Positions 53,039 to 62,761 of a DNA stretch of 64,000 nucleotides are shown here, piece after piece. Position 1 is the stretch's first letter. The number at the start of each line of letters is the position of its first letter. Source of the stretch: an uncultured Pseudodesulfovibrio sp. (lineage in GTDB: Bacteria > Desulfobacterota > Desulfovibrionia > Desulfovibrionales > Desulfovibrionaceae). The DNA is taken from assembly GCF_963664965.1 (NCBI RefSeq), contig NZ_OY761823.1, positions 1,994,001 through 2,058,000 on the forward strand, written 5' to 3'. The notes under the pieces are model-generated. The model did not search any database. It was not told where the DNA came from and worked only from the letters and a program-made list of their open reading frames with translations. Position numbers and translations under genes: made by a program.

Positions 53039-54280
53039 ATGGATAGCAAACTCTTCCCGGAAGGGACTCAGCGGTGTTCATTTGGCCAGTTCGCCATTTG
53101 GATGGCCTTTATTGTCGGCATCTTCCTGTGGGGCTTCTACGGCGCTGTGCTTGTATTGTACAACGGCATCGGCACCACCGGACTCGATAACTACTTCGGG
53201 TTTGGTGCCTGGATTACCTTTGACCTTGCGGTTATCGCACTTGGAGCCGGCGCATTCTTCACCGGTTTCCTGAAGTACATCCTCAAGATCAAACAGCTTG
53301 AAAAAATCATCAACCTGACGGTTATCGTCGGTTTCTGCTGCTACGCCGGTGCTATGCTGGTGCTGGTGCTTGACGTTGGTCAGCCCGCCCGCGCATGGTT
53401 CGGTTACTGGCATCCGAACGTTCACTCCATGCTGACAGAAGTTATCTTCTGTATCACCTGCTACCTGACTGTCCTGATCATCGAGTTCGTCCCGCTGGTC
53501 CTGGAACAGAAGCAGCTGAACAAGATTCCCTTCATTCACGCATTGGCTCACAACATGCACATCAACATGGCTCTGTTCGCAGGTATCGGCGCTTTCCTGT
53601 CGACCTTCCACCAGGGTTCTCTCGGCGGCATGTACGGTGTCCTGATTGGTCGTCCCTTCTCTTTCCGTGAAGGCTTCTTTATCTGGCCCTGGACGTTCTT
53701 CCTGTTCGTTCTTTCCGCAGTCGGTTCCGGCCCGGTTTTCACCGTGCTGATCGCCACTCTGATGGAAAAACTGACCGGCAAGAAACTGGTCGACTTCAAG
53801 ACCAAGGCTCTCATGGGCAAGATCGCCGGCACCATGCTGTGCGTCTATATGTTCTTCAAGATTCTCGACACCTGGGCATGGGCCACCGGCTACCTGCCGT
53901 CCGTCGGGCTGACTTTTGAACAGATGTTCCATGGCGTTGCCTACGGACAGTGGCTGCTGTGGACCGAGATTGTCCTGTGCGGTGTCATCCCGGCCATCAT
54001 GCTGGTGACTCCTGCCATCCGCAATCGTCCCGGCCTGCTGTACACTGCCGCAATCCTCGATTGCTTCGGTGTCTCCCTGAACCGTTACATCTTCACTGTT
54101 CAGACCATCGCCTTCCCGTCGATGCCGTTTGACAAGTGGTACATCTACTACCCGAACTGGGTTGAATACGCGACGTCGATCATGATTATTGCTTTCGGCG
54201 CTATCGTCATCAGTCTGGCTTACCGTTACCTGCCGGTCTTCCCGCTGGAAACGAAGCTGAACTACCAGTCCGGCGAATAG
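53039..54280 (+). CDS. qrcD: QrcD, NrfD-like membrane quinone-binding subunit
   Basis: The 413-residue protein has about ten membrane helices of the NrfD/PsrC type, including FAIWMAFIVGIFLWGFYGAVLVLYNG, LAHNMHINMALFAGIGAFLSTFHQGSLGG and WPWTFFLFVLSAVGSGPVFTVLI. It reduces menaquinone with electrons from QrcC; Qrc is reported to be electrogenic, thus building proton-motive force during sulfate respiration. It is the last gene of the operon, followed by a strong terminator. Confidence 0.95.
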   Translation: MDSKLFPEGTQRCSFGQFAIWMAFIVGIFLWGFYGAVLVLYNGIGTTGLDNYFGFGAWITFDLAVIALGAGAFFTGFLKYILKIKQLEKIINLTVIVGFCCYAGAMLVLVLDVGQPARAWFGYWHPNVHSMLTEVIFCITCYLTVLIIEFVPLVLEQKQLNKIPFIHALAHNMHINMALFAGIGAFLSTFHQGSLGGMYGVLIGRPFSFREGFFIWPWTFFLFVLSAVGSGPVFTVLIATLMEKLTGKKLVDFKTKALMGKIAGTMLCVYMFFKILDTWAWATGYLPSVGLTFEQMFHGVAYGQWLLWTEIVLCGVIPAIMLVTPAIRNRPGLLYTAAILDCFGVSLNRYIFTVQTIAFPSMPFDKWYIYYPNWVEYATSIMIIAFGAIVISLAYRYLPVFPLETKLNYQSGE

Positions 54281-54305
54281 GCGTTTACGCCTGATCGCAA
54301 ATCAA

Positions 54306-54338
54306 GGGGCCTGCTCATTTGAGCAGGCCCCTTTTTTA
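54306..54338 (+). terminator. Rho-independent terminator of the qrc operon
   Basis: GGGGCCTGCTC-ATTT-GAGCAGGCCCC (perfect 11-bp stem) is followed by six T. Confidence 0.92.
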
Positions 54339-54409
54339 TTGTGACTTTTGGATTATCGTGGTTGGCAACAGTGGCTGCGGTATTATTTTAATGACTCATC
54401 CTTCTTTTT

Positions 54410-57400
54410 TTACAATTCATTCTCGGAAGGAACACGGCTTTCTCTTTTGGCATTTATCCACGTTTGAAAATCATCCATGTAGGTATAAAAAACAGGTGTC
54501 AGGTAAAGTGTCACCACCTGTGAGAAGACCAGTCCTCCCACAACGGCGAGGCCGAGCGGGCGTCGGGATTCTGCTCCGGCCCCGATGCCGAGGGCAATGG
54601 GAAGTGCGCCCATGATGGCGGCTAGTGTCGTCATGAGGATGGGGCGGAACCGGATCGTGGCGCCTTGAAAGGCGGCTTCCAGTGAAGAAATGCCGGTTTT
54701 TTCGGCTTCGATGGCGAAATCAACAACCATGATGGAGTTTTTTTTGACGATGCCGATGAGCATGATGATGCCGACCATGCCGTAGAGATCGAGATCGCAC
54801 TGAAAAACCATGAGTGTGACGAGTCCGCCGAAGGCCGCAGAGGGGAGGCCGGAAAGGATGGTGAGTGGGTGGATAAAGGATTCATAGAGACAGCCGAGCA
54901 GGATGTAGATGGCTATGATCGCGATGAAAAGCAGGAAGTAGAGCGAATTCATGGACTCGGCAAACGAGCCTGCGGTGCCCTCAAAAGTCGTGCTGACAGT
55001 CGCGGGGAGATGGTCGGCGGCAAGCTGACTAACTGTTTGGGTGATTTCTCCCATGGAAGTGCCGGGTTTTCCGTTGAAGGAGAAGGTGACGGATTCGAGC
55101 TGGCCGGTATGATTGATGGTGACCGGTCCGGCGATTTCACGGATTTCTGCGAGGGCGTCAAGGCGGACGAGGTTACCTGTGTCGGAGCGGACATACAGCA
55201 TGCAGAGCGCGTCTATGTTCTTTTGGAATTCCGGTTTGAGCTGCATTATGACTTTGTATTCATCCGTGACTTCGTAGATGGTCGATATTTGCCGTTCTCC
55301 ATAGGCCGTAAAAAGTGCATTTTCCACGGCATTGGCCGAGACATTCATGCTTCCGGCGAGGTCGCGATTGATTACGACTTCCACCTGCGGCGTATTGATT
55401 TGAAGGTCGCTTGTGACGCCGGTCAGTTGAGGCTGTTTCATCAGTGTCGTGTTGAACTCGGCTGCGGCCTTGTACAGTGTTTCAGAGTCAGGCGAGAGCA
55501 GGGTGAAGAGATAGTCGCCCTTGGCCTGTTTTCCTCCGATCTGGATCATCGGTGGGTTGACGAGAAAGGTTGCAAGGCCGGGGATGCTGTTGACCGGTCC
55601 CATCAGCTCTTGAATGATGTCATCAAGCTTCTCCCGTTCTTTCGGGTCCTTGAGCACGGCGACGATCATGCCTTGATTGGAGAGAGGCACGCCGATGATT
55701 TGAATCTGTTCCTTTACTCCGGGATTCTTCGCAATAATCGGGATGAGTGCTTTTTGGTGCCGTTCGATTGCCTTGTAGGAGATTCCCTGTCTGGCTTGGG
55801 TAAACCCCATGATTATCCCTTCGTCATCACTCGGGAGAAACCCTTTGGGAATGACGTAGAATGCAGCGGCGGTGGCGAGGAAAAGAAGGACGGATGCGAA
55901 CATGGTGGCTGCCCGGTGTCTGATGCAGAAATGGAGACTGGTTTTGTACCAGCCCATGATTCTGTCAAAAACAGCGTCTGACTCGGCGATACGGCTTTTG
56001 GTTTTGAGCAGGCGGCTGCCGAGCATTGGAGTGAGCGACAGCGACACGACACCTGAGACGAGAATGGCCGAGGTGATGGTCATGGCGAATTCATGGAGCA
56101 CGCGGCCGATGATGCCTGCCATGAAAAGGATGGGAATGAAGACAATGGCTAGTGAAAGCGTCATTGAAATGATGGTGAACCCTATTTCCCGTGCGCCGTC
56201 GGTGGCTGCTTGCATGGGGGGCTTGCCCATCTCCAGATGACGCACGATATTTTCGATCATGACGATGGCGTCGTCCACCACGAAGCCTACCGATAGGGTG
56301 AGTGCCATGAGTGAGAAGGTGTCGAGAGTGAAATCAAAGGCATGCATGACCACGAATGTTGCAACAATGGAAAACGGAATGGCGATGGATGCGATGAAAG
56401 TGGATGCGAGGTTTTTCAGAAAGACAAAGACGACCATGATGACCAGCGCGATGGCGAGTTCGAGAGTGAACTTTACGTCGTCTACAGATTCCTGAATGAA
56501 AATCGACTGGTCATGAATGATGGTCATGTCGATTGACGCAGGCATCTGGGATGATATCCAGGGGAGTTTCTTCCTGATGTCATCAACGATCTGAATCGTA
56601 TTGGTGCCGGGTTGACGTTTGACCGCAATGGTCAGGCTTTTTTTGTCATTGTGCCATGAACTGAACCGTTCATCCTTGACGCCGTCCTCTATCAGTCCAA
56701 GATCGGAGAGACGGACGGGCTGGCCGTTTTTGTAGGTAACAATGATGTCATCATACTGGTCAGCCGCGTTGAGCTGTCCGTTTGCTTCCACCATGAGTGA
56801 TTGTTCGGTTCCTTCCAGTGTGCCGAGTGGGAGGTCTACGTTGGCAGCGGCAACAGCGTCCTTGACCTCGTCTATACCGAGTTGGCGTGAGGCCAGTTCT
56901 CTCGGGTCCAGGCGGATACGGACTGCGTATTGCTTTTCGCCATAGATGATGACCTGAGCAACGCCCTGAATGGTAGAGATGGTCTGGGTCAGGAAGGTTT
57001 TTGCATAATCGTTCACACTGGAAAGGGGCAGGCCGTCCGAGCGAATGGAAATGTAGAGAATGGGATTGTCGGCAGGGTTGGTTTTCTGGAAGCTCGGCGG
57101 GTCAGTGATTTCGTCCGGCAGGTCGCTCGCGGCGCGGGATATGGCTGATTGAACATCAAGAGCAGCGCCGTCGATGTTTCGGTCAAGATCGAACTGGAGC
57201 GTTATGGAAGTGGAGCCGAGCGAGTTGATGGAACTCATGGATTGCAGGCCCGCGATGGAAGAAAATTCGCGTTCCAGCGGCGAAGCGACGCTTGATGCCA
57301 TGGTTTTTGGATTGGCTCCGGCCATGGATGCTGAGACTTGAATGGTTGGAAATTCCACCGCAGGTAGGTAGCTGACTGGCATGTTCAGGTAGGAAATGAC

Positions 57401-57475
57401 GCCAAAAAACAACAGACCGAGCATGGTCAGCGTGGTCATGACAGGGCGTTTTATGAAAAGCTCGGTGATTTGCAT
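54410..57475 (-). CDS. RND-family multidrug efflux pump (AcrB/MdtB type)
   Basis: The 1021-residue protein starts ITELFIKRPVMTTLTMLGLLFFGVISYLNMPVSYLPAVEFPTIQVSA, the usual RND opening. It has the proton-relay aspartates in TM4 (SVGFVVDDAIVMIENI), two large periplasmic loops, and the second-half motif GIVKKNSIMVVDFA. It expels drugs, detergents or lipophilic compounds using proton-motive force. Its start overlaps the adaptor's stop by one base (TGATG). No outer-membrane TolC-type gene is adjacent. Confidence 0.93.
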   Translation of the reverse strand: MQITELFIKRPVMTTLTMLGLLFFGVISYLNMPVSYLPAVEFPTIQVSASMAGANPKTMASSVASPLEREFSSIAGLQSMSSINSLGSTSITLQFDLDRNIDGAALDVQSAISRAASDLPDEITDPPSFQKTNPADNPILYISIRSDGLPLSSVNDYAKTFLTQTISTIQGVAQVIIYGEKQYAVRIRLDPRELASRQLGIDEVKDAVAAANVDLPLGTLEGTEQSLMVEANGQLNAADQYDDIIVTYKNGQPVRLSDLGLIEDGVKDERFSSWHNDKKSLTIAVKRQPGTNTIQIVDDIRKKLPWISSQMPASIDMTIIHDQSIFIQESVDDVKFTLELAIALVIMVVFVFLKNLASTFIASIAIPFSIVATFVVMHAFDFTLDTFSLMALTLSVGFVVDDAIVMIENIVRHLEMGKPPMQAATDGAREIGFTIISMTLSLAIVFIPILFMAGIIGRVLHEFAMTITSAILVSGVVSLSLTPMLGSRLLKTKSRIAESDAVFDRIMGWYKTSLHFCIRHRAATMFASVLLFLATAAAFYVIPKGFLPSDDEGIIMGFTQARQGISYKAIERHQKALIPIIAKNPGVKEQIQIIGVPLSNQGMIVAVLKDPKEREKLDDIIQELMGPVNSIPGLATFLVNPPMIQIGGKQAKGDYLFTLLSPDSETLYKAAAEFNTTLMKQPQLTGVTSDLQINTPQVEVVINRDLAGSMNVSANAVENALFTAYGERQISTIYEVTDEYKVIMQLKPEFQKNIDALCMLYVRSDTGNLVRLDALAEIREIAGPVTINHTGQLESVTFSFNGKPGTSMGEITQTVSQLAADHLPATVSTTFEGTAGSFAESMNSLYFLLFIAIIAIYILLGCLYESFIHPLTILSGLPSAAFGGLVTLMVFQCDLDLYGMVGIIMLIGIVKKNSIMVVDFAIEAEKTGISSLEAAFQGATIRFRPILMTTLAAIMGALPIALGIGAGAESRRPLGLAVVGGLVFSQVVTLYLTPVFYTYMDDFQTWINAKRESRVPSENEL

Positions 57476-58683
57476 CAGGATTTATCTCCTGATTGAGTTG
57501 GTGGGTTGTTTGTTTTCGTGGCATTTCCCGTATTGTTTTTTTTCAAAATCTGCACTGGAGCGTTTTCAAAAAGTCGCAACATCCCGTCTGTGACGATCAC
57601 TTCATCAGGGCCGAGCCCTTTGTTTATGACCACGTCGTCATCAATACGCATACCGGTTGTAACCGGGCGCATGGTCGCGTTTTCTTTGCTGACAACGTAA
57701 ACGAATTTGCCTGTGGGGCCGCGCATGACGGCTTGTGCAGGAATGCGGATCGCATTTTCCTGTGTGGCAAGCACGAGGTCTATGCTGACAAACATCCCGG
57801 GCCAGAGATTTTTATCCTTGTTCGGAAAATGGGCGCTGAGTTTTATCATGCCCGTGTCGGGGTTGATCCAGTTGTCCACAAAGGTGAGTACGCCTTCGAT
57901 CCGTTTCCCGCCGGTCCCGGAAGGTGTAGCGAAAACAGGGAGTTCGTCATCGATGTAATGAGAACGGACACGGTCGATTTCATGGCCCGGGATGTAGAAG
58001 TCCACACTGGCTGGAGTGATGGTCTTGATGACGACGAGTTGGTCCTTGTCTGCTTCAATGAGGTTTCCTTCATCAAGCAGGGTGCTGCCTGCAATGCCGT
58101 TGATCGGTGAGGTCACTTTGGTGAACTTGACGTTTCTTTTCGCAATGTCTGCTTGTGCCGAATCCGCTTCCATCTTCTTTCTGGCAGTTTCGTAAGCTGT
58201 CAGTTTCTGTTCATACTCATCTTTTGAAATGACATCCTTTTCATATAATTCCCGGTAACGGATGTAATCCTTGCGTGCGAGTTCTGCGGATGCATGGTCG
58301 CTGGCAACGTTTGCGAGGGCTCCTTTCTGTGAAAAGAGATAGGTTTCGGGGTCGATTGTATACAGTACCTGTCCCTTCTCGACTGTGTCACCGTCCAGAA
58401 AATGGATGCGTATGATGTGTCCATCGACACGTGATTTTATTGTTACCGAGGTGAATGCCTTCACGTTTCCGACGGCTTTGAGAATGATCGGCGTATCCTT
58501 TGCTTCGGTTTTGTAGGTATGAATCGGGGCGGGTGGCATTTGTTGTTGCTCGTTTTTTTCATTTGAGCAGCCTGAAAGAGTCAGGCTCAGGAGGGGTAAA
58601 AGGAAAAAAATGTGTATGAAAAATACAGAAATATTTTTCCGATTGTGTTCAAAAAATAAAAATGACATGCGAAAGATGGGCAT
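57475..58683 (-). CDS. RND efflux periplasmic adaptor lipoprotein (MdtA/AcrA type)
   Basis: The 402-residue protein has an N-terminal signal with lipobox TLSGC, a biotinyl-lipoyl-like half motif (VKAFTSVTIKSRVDGHIIRIHFLDGDTVEKGQVLYTIDP), a coiled-coil hairpin and the second half motif (VTSPINGIAGSTLLDEGNLI). It bridges the RND pump to an outer-membrane channel. The GGAG site before 58683 supports this start. It is the first gene of the pair and is translationally coupled to the pump. Confidence 0.92.
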   Translation of the reverse strand: MPIFRMSFLFFEHNRKNISVFFIHIFFLLPLLSLTLSGCSNEKNEQQQMPPAPIHTYKTEAKDTPIILKAVGNVKAFTSVTIKSRVDGHIIRIHFLDGDTVEKGQVLYTIDPETYLFSQKGALANVASDHASAELARKDYIRYRELYEKDVISKDEYEQKLTAYETARKKMEADSAQADIAKRNVKFTKVTSPINGIAGSTLLDEGNLIEADKDQLVVIKTITPASVDFYIPGHEIDRVRSHYIDDELPVFATPSGTGGKRIEGVLTFVDNWINPDTGMIKLSAHFPNKDKNLWPGMFVSIDLVLATQENAIRIPAQAVMRGPTGKFVYVVSKENATMRPVTTGMRIDDDVVINKGLGPDEVIVTDGMLRLFENAPVQILKKNNTGNATKTNNPPTQSGDKS

Positions 58684-58937
58684 ATCTGCTCCGGATTTTT
58701 GCAGTTAGCAAGGGTATACCTCTAACTTTCATACATGCTGGGATATTTTCTTGCAATTGTATTGATACGAGGATGTAACAATCAGGGTTCAATTTATGAA
58801 CAGTACCTTGACTTTTTTACGATTTCGGATAACAACGGACAGGCAATTCCGATGCCCAGAGCAGACCGCAGGGAGAGATGCGCCAGTCTGTCGGGCTTCA
58901 CTTTTTTTGCCCAATTCATGTTTGGAGAGTTTCACAT

Positions 58938-59666
58938 ATGGCAATGATTGAAGTGCAGAAGCTGCACAAATGGTATGGCGATTTTCATGTCCTTCAGGGG
59001 ATTACTGAATCCGTGAATAAAGGTGAGGTGCTCGTCATCTGCGGACCGTCCGGTTCAGGTAAATCCACCTTTATCCGCTGCATCAACAGACTTGAAGAAT
59101 ATCAGAAGGGACAGATCCTTTTCGATGGGAAGGATATTCTTGACAAGGATGTTAATATCAATGATCTGCGTGCCGAAATCGGCATTGTTTTCCAGCAGTT
59201 CAACCTTTATCCGCATCTGTCCGTTCTTAAAAACGTCACCTTGGCTCCGATCAAGGTCAAGGGCGTGCCCAAGGATGAGGCCGAAGAAGTGGCTCTTGCA
59301 TTGCTTGAGCGCGTCGGCATTCATGATCAGGCTCACAAGTATCCCGCAGAACTTTCCGGTGGTCAGCAGCAGCGCGTGGCAATTGCACGTTCTCTGGCCA
59401 TGAAACCCAAGGTCATGCTCTTTGACGAACCGACCTCGGCTTTGGACCCGGAAATGATTAACGAGGTACTTAATGTAATGAAGGATCTTGCCCGAGAGGG
59501 AATGACCATGCTTTGTGTCACGCATGAAATGGGGTTTGCCCGTGAAGTTGCGGACCGTGTCCTGTTCATGGACGGAGGTGTGGTTGTCGAGCAGGCTCCG
59601 CCGGATGAATTCTTCAAGAATCCCAAGCATGAGCGTACGAAGAACTTCCTGAAGGAAATTCTTTAA
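58938..59666 (+). CDS. Polar amino-acid ABC transporter ATP-binding protein
   Basis: The 242-residue protein starts at the ATG at 58938 (GGAGAG upstream). It has Walker [10 protein letters not shown], the Q-loop in [21 protein letters not shown], the signature [16 protein letters not shown], Walker [15 protein letters not shown] and the H-loop CVTHEMGFA. It closely follows the GlnQ/GltL/AapP pattern. It powers the importer whose binding protein and two permeases follow. Confidence 0.95.
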   Translation: MAMIEVQKLHKWYGDFHVLQGITESVNKGEVLVICGPSGSGKSTFIRCINRLEEYQKGQILFDGKDILDKDVNINDLRAEIGIVFQQFNLYPHLSVLKNVTLAPIKVKGVPKDEAEEVALALLERVGIHDQAHKYPAELSGGQQQRVAIARSLAMKPKVMLFDEPTSALDPEMINEVLNVMKDLAREGMTMLCVTHEMGFAREVADRVLFMDGGVVVEQAPPDEFFKNPKHERTKNFLKEIL

Positions 59667-59707
59667 TAGTAGATATAACCCGAGATTCCTAAGAGAGAGG
59701 AGGAAGC

Positions 59708-60514
59708 ATGAAACGTTTGGTTATTGTTCTCGCACTGGTGCTGTCTTTCATGTTTGCCGCATCCGTGGCAAGCGCTGGCAAAATTGAAGACGTCAAGAAA
59801 GCCGGTGTGCTGGTTTGCGGTGTCAAGGATTCCGTCAACCTGTTCGGTTTCATTGATCCCGATACCAAGGAACTGGTCGGCTTTGATGTTGATATCTGTA
59901 AAGCCATCGCCGCCAAGCTCGGCGTGAAGCCCGAGTTCAAGGTTGTTACTTCCAAAAACCGTATCCCCATGCTGGTGCAGGGTTCCGTGGATATGCTCGC
60001 TGCAACCATGACCCACAAGTTCTCCCGTGACGAACAGATCGACTTCTCCATTACCTATTTCATGGATGGCCAGAAGCTTCTCGTCAAGAAGGGGGGCGGC
60101 ATCAATTCCGCTGCCGATCTGGCAAACAAGAAAGTCGGTACCGTCAAGGGTTCCACCTCTGAAAAGAATATCAAGAAGGCCCAGCCCAAGGCTCAGGTCA
60201 TCTCTTATGATGAATACCCGCAGGCATTCATGGCTCTGAAGCAGGGCAAGGTCAAAGCCGTTACCACCGACTCCGGTATCCTCGCCGGTCTCAAGGCCAG
60301 TGACGACAACCCCGAGAAGTGGGACATCGTCGGCGAATTCATCGCTTCCGAGCCTTACGGTCTTGGCGTTCCTTCCAATGATTCCGCTTTCCGTGATTTC
60401 GTCAACAAGAGCCTCAATGAAATGTGGCTGGACGGCACCTACCAGAAGCTGTTCAAGAAGTGGATGGGTTACGACCTCCCCGAAGGTTGGACCATCGAAC
60501 TGTGGCCCATGTAA
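59708..60514 (+). CDS. Polar amino-acid ABC transporter substrate-binding protein
   Basis: The 268-residue protein has a signal peptide (MKRLVIVLALVLSFMFAASVASA) and the family-3 solute-binding fold: GFIDPDTKELVGFDVDICKAIAAKLGV, SVDMLAATMTHKFSRDEQIDFSITYF and VKAVTTDSGILAGL. The sequence resembles glutamate/aspartate-binding proteins, so acidic amino acids are the likely ligands, though this is inference. A hairpin after the gene may favour its higher expression relative to the permeases. Confidence 0.92.
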   Translation: MKRLVIVLALVLSFMFAASVASAGKIEDVKKAGVLVCGVKDSVNLFGFIDPDTKELVGFDVDICKAIAAKLGVKPEFKVVTSKNRIPMLVQGSVDMLAATMTHKFSRDEQIDFSITYFMDGQKLLVKKGGGINSAADLANKKVGTVKGSTSEKNIKKAQPKAQVISYDEYPQAFMALKQGKVKAVTTDSGILAGLKASDDNPEKWDIVGEFIASEPYGLGVPSNDSAFRDFVNKSLNEMWLDGTYQKLFKKWMGYDLPEGWTIELWPM

Positions 60515-60533
60515 GGCACACGTAGTCTGATAT

Positions 60534-60559
60534 GCCGGGAACGCTTCTGCGTTCCCGGC
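60534..60559 (+). terminator. Intercistronic hairpin after the binding-protein gene
   Basis: GCCGGGAACGC-TTCT-GCGTTCCCGGC is a perfect 11-bp stem without a clean T-run. It probably causes partial termination or protects the upstream mRNA end, giving more binding protein than permease. Confidence 0.7.
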
Positions 60560-60598
60560 TTTGCCTTCTTCATACCTTCATAAAAGACGGATAGCGTT

Positions 60599-61366
60599 TT
60601 GGAATATACCTTTCACTGGGCCAAGATGTTTAGCGGTGAACCCGCACAATGGATGTGGGACGGGTTCGTCACTACTTTACAAATTTCATTTATCGCATTG
60701 ATTTGCTCGATGCTGCTCGGCATCCTTATCTGCGTCATGCGGATGACGCCGTTCAAGCCGTTGCAGTGGTTGAGTCTCGCTTATACCGAGTTTTTCAGAA
60801 ATACACCGCTGCTTGTACAGATTTTCTTCTGGTATAACGCTTCGCATTTTGTCATTCCGGCCTCCATTAATGAATGGATGAATGACCTTTACTACTGGTT
60901 CCCCGGACCGTTTTCCATGTTCGGTCATGAGTTCGTGGGCGAATGGATGCTGCTGAATGTCGAGTTCATTACCGGCACGATTGCGCTGACCGTGTACACA
61001 TCGGCATTTATCGCCGAGGAAATTCGCGCGGGTATTTTTTCCATTCCCAAGAACCAGCTTGAGGCATCCCGCGCCGTGGGACTGTCTTTTCTTCAGGGCT
61101 ACAGGTACGTCATCCTGCCGCAGGCTCTGCGTATCGTGATCCCGCCGCTGATTTCCCAGGCGCTGAACCTCATCAAGAACTCCTCGCTGTGCATGGTCAT
61201 CGGCGTGGGCGAGATGATGTTTCAGGCGACTCAAATCGAGTCCTACCATGCTATCCCGTTTGAAGCTTTTTCCGTCGCATTGCTGATCTACATGACGATC
61301 TCCCTGTTCGTCTCGTTCTGCATCACCATGTACAACAAGCACTTCATGATTCAGGTCAGGTACTAG
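60599..61366 (+). CDS. Polar amino-acid ABC transporter permease 1
   Basis: The 255-residue protein starts with TTG at 60599 (weak ribosome site; an ATG at 60626 is possible). It has the HisM/GltJ layout with GFVTTLQISFIALICSMLLGILICVMRM, the EFFRNTPLLVQIFFWY segment and the ATPase-coupling EAA loop (SRAVGLSFLQGYRYVILPQALRIVIPPL). It pairs with the next permease to form the membrane channel. Confidence 0.92.
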   Translation: MEYTFHWAKMFSGEPAQWMWDGFVTTLQISFIALICSMLLGILICVMRMTPFKPLQWLSLAYTEFFRNTPLLVQIFFWYNASHFVIPASINEWMNDLYYWFPGPFSMFGHEFVGEWMLLNVEFITGTIALTVYTSAFIAEEIRAGIFSIPKNQLEASRAVGLSFLQGYRYVILPQALRIVIPPLISQALNLIKNSSLCMVIGVGEMMFQATQIESYHAIPFEAFSVALLIYMTISLFVSFCITMYNKHFMIQVRY

Positions 61367-61375
61367 GAGATCGCA

Positions 61376-62092
61376 ATGCATTGGAATATAGTAATAGACA
61401 ATTTCGACTACTTCCTCTGGGGGCAGACCAAATTTGATTTGGTGTTCCCGTTCATCCATGATGTCAGCGGGCTGCTTGCTGCAATCATTCTGGCTGTTGT
61501 CGGTATCTTCGGCGCGTTCTGGATCGGACTTGCCGCCGGACTCATGCGGCTGTCAAAGCGGTGGTACATCAAGCTGCCGGCAGTTGTTTACATTGAAATG
61601 ATTCGCGGCATGCCGCTTCTTCTGCTGATCTTCTGGTTCTTTTTCCTTGCGCCAGTCCTTCTGGGCAAAGCGCTGCCAGCTTTTGCCACCACCATGGTGT
61701 GTTTCATGATCTTTACCGGCGCGTATGTCGGTGAAATCGTGCGTGCAGGCGTGCTTGCGTTGCCCGGTGGGCAGATGGAGGCCGCACGTGGTTCAGGGCT
61801 GTCCCAGTCCCAAGCCATGCGGCTTGTCATCCTTCCGCAGGCTCTCAGAAACATGATTCCGTCTTTCGTGAACCAGTTCGTGTCGCTTACGAAGGATACC
61901 TCGCTGGCCGCCATCCTCGGCGTCAACGAGCTGACCCGTACCGGCGTGCAGGTGGATAACCGCGAGATGGTTGCCTCCTTTGAGGTCTGGATTACCATCG
62001 CCTTGCTGTACTTCCTCATCTGCTACGTGCTGACATCCATCAGCCGCCGCATGGAAGCCCAACTGTCACGCTATCAGGCAAGAGACCGCTAA
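61376..62092 (+). CDS. Polar amino-acid ABC transporter permease 2
   Basis: The 238-residue protein has five membrane segments, YIEMIRGMPLLLLIFWFFFLAP and the EAA loop (AARGSGLSQSQAMRLVILPQALRNMIPSFVNQFVSLTKDTSLAAILGVNELT). It is the HisQ/GltK-type partner of permease 1. It lies 9 nt after it and 1 nt before deoC, so the aldolase gene is in the same transcript. Confidence 0.93.
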   Translation: MHWNIVIDNFDYFLWGQTKFDLVFPFIHDVSGLLAAIILAVVGIFGAFWIGLAAGLMRLSKRWYIKLPAVVYIEMIRGMPLLLLIFWFFFLAPVLLGKALPAFATTMVCFMIFTGAYVGEIVRAGVLALPGGQMEAARGSGLSQSQAMRLVILPQALRNMIPSFVNQFVSLTKDTSLAAILGVNELTRTGVQVDNREMVASFEVWITIALLYFLICYVLTSISRRMEAQLSRYQARDR

Positions 62093-62093
62093 A

Positions 62094-62750
62094 ATGACGT
62101 TATCACCAAAGGACCTTGCGTCCTACATTGACCATACGCTGCTTAAACCCGCCGCCACGGTCCGGGAGCTGGACGAACTCTGCTCCCAGGCCGTGCGGTT
62201 CGGTTTTTATGGGGTTTGCGTAAATCCCTCCCTCATTTCATTGGCAAGCTGGAAGCTCAGGGATGAAAAGCCTGTTTCGGTTTCCGTTGTCGGGTTCCCG
62301 CTTGGCGCTACTTTGCCGGAAGTGAAGGCTTTCGAGACGGGTGAAGTTGTTGCGCGTGGGGCTGAAGAGATCGACATGGTACTAAACCTCGGCGCTTTCA
62401 AGGCCGGTGATTATGATCTCGTGTCGCGCGATGTCGAAGCCGTCGTGCGTGCGGCAGATGGTTTTCCCGTGAAAGTCATTCTGGAAACCGCTCTGCTGGA
62501 TGATGGTGAAATAGTGAAAGCGTGCAAGATTTGCGTCGACGCTGGGGCGAAATTCGTAAAAACGAGCACTGGTTTCGGGCCGGGTGGAGCGACTGTTCAT
62601 GCTGTTCGCCTCATGCGGGAAACTGTGGGGCCGGATATCGGTGTGAAAGCCAGTGGTGGCATATCTACTTATAATGATGCACTTTCCATGATTGAGGCCG
62701 GTGCGAATCGTATCGGTGCGTCTGCTTCTGTTGCTATTGTTTCTGAATAA
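62094..62750 (+). CDS. deoC: Deoxyribose-phosphate aldolase
   Basis: The 218-residue TIM-barrel enzyme has YIDHTLLKPAAT, the acid in EEIDMVLNLGAFK (Asp94), VKVILETALL and the Schiff-base lysine in GAKFVKTSTGFGPGGAT (Lys156). It cleaves 2-deoxyribose 5-phosphate to acetaldehyde and glyceraldehyde 3-phosphate. Its start is almost fused to the upstream permease gene. No other nucleoside-catabolism gene is nearby. Confidence 0.95.
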   Translation: MTLSPKDLASYIDHTLLKPAATVRELDELCSQAVRFGFYGVCVNPSLISLASWKLRDEKPVSVSVVGFPLGATLPEVKAFETGEVVARGAEEIDMVLNLGAFKAGDYDLVSRDVEAVVRAADGFPVKVILETALLDDGEIVKACKICVDAGAKFVKTSTGFGPGGATVHAVRLMRETVGPDIGVKASGGISTYNDALSMIEAGANRIGASASVAIVSE

Positions 62751-62761
62751 AAGGAGCCATT

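Noticed and set aside
58808-58833. TTGACT ... GATAAC as promoter of the amino-acid ABC operon
   Set aside because: The spacer is only 14 bp, too short for a normal sigma-70 promoter.
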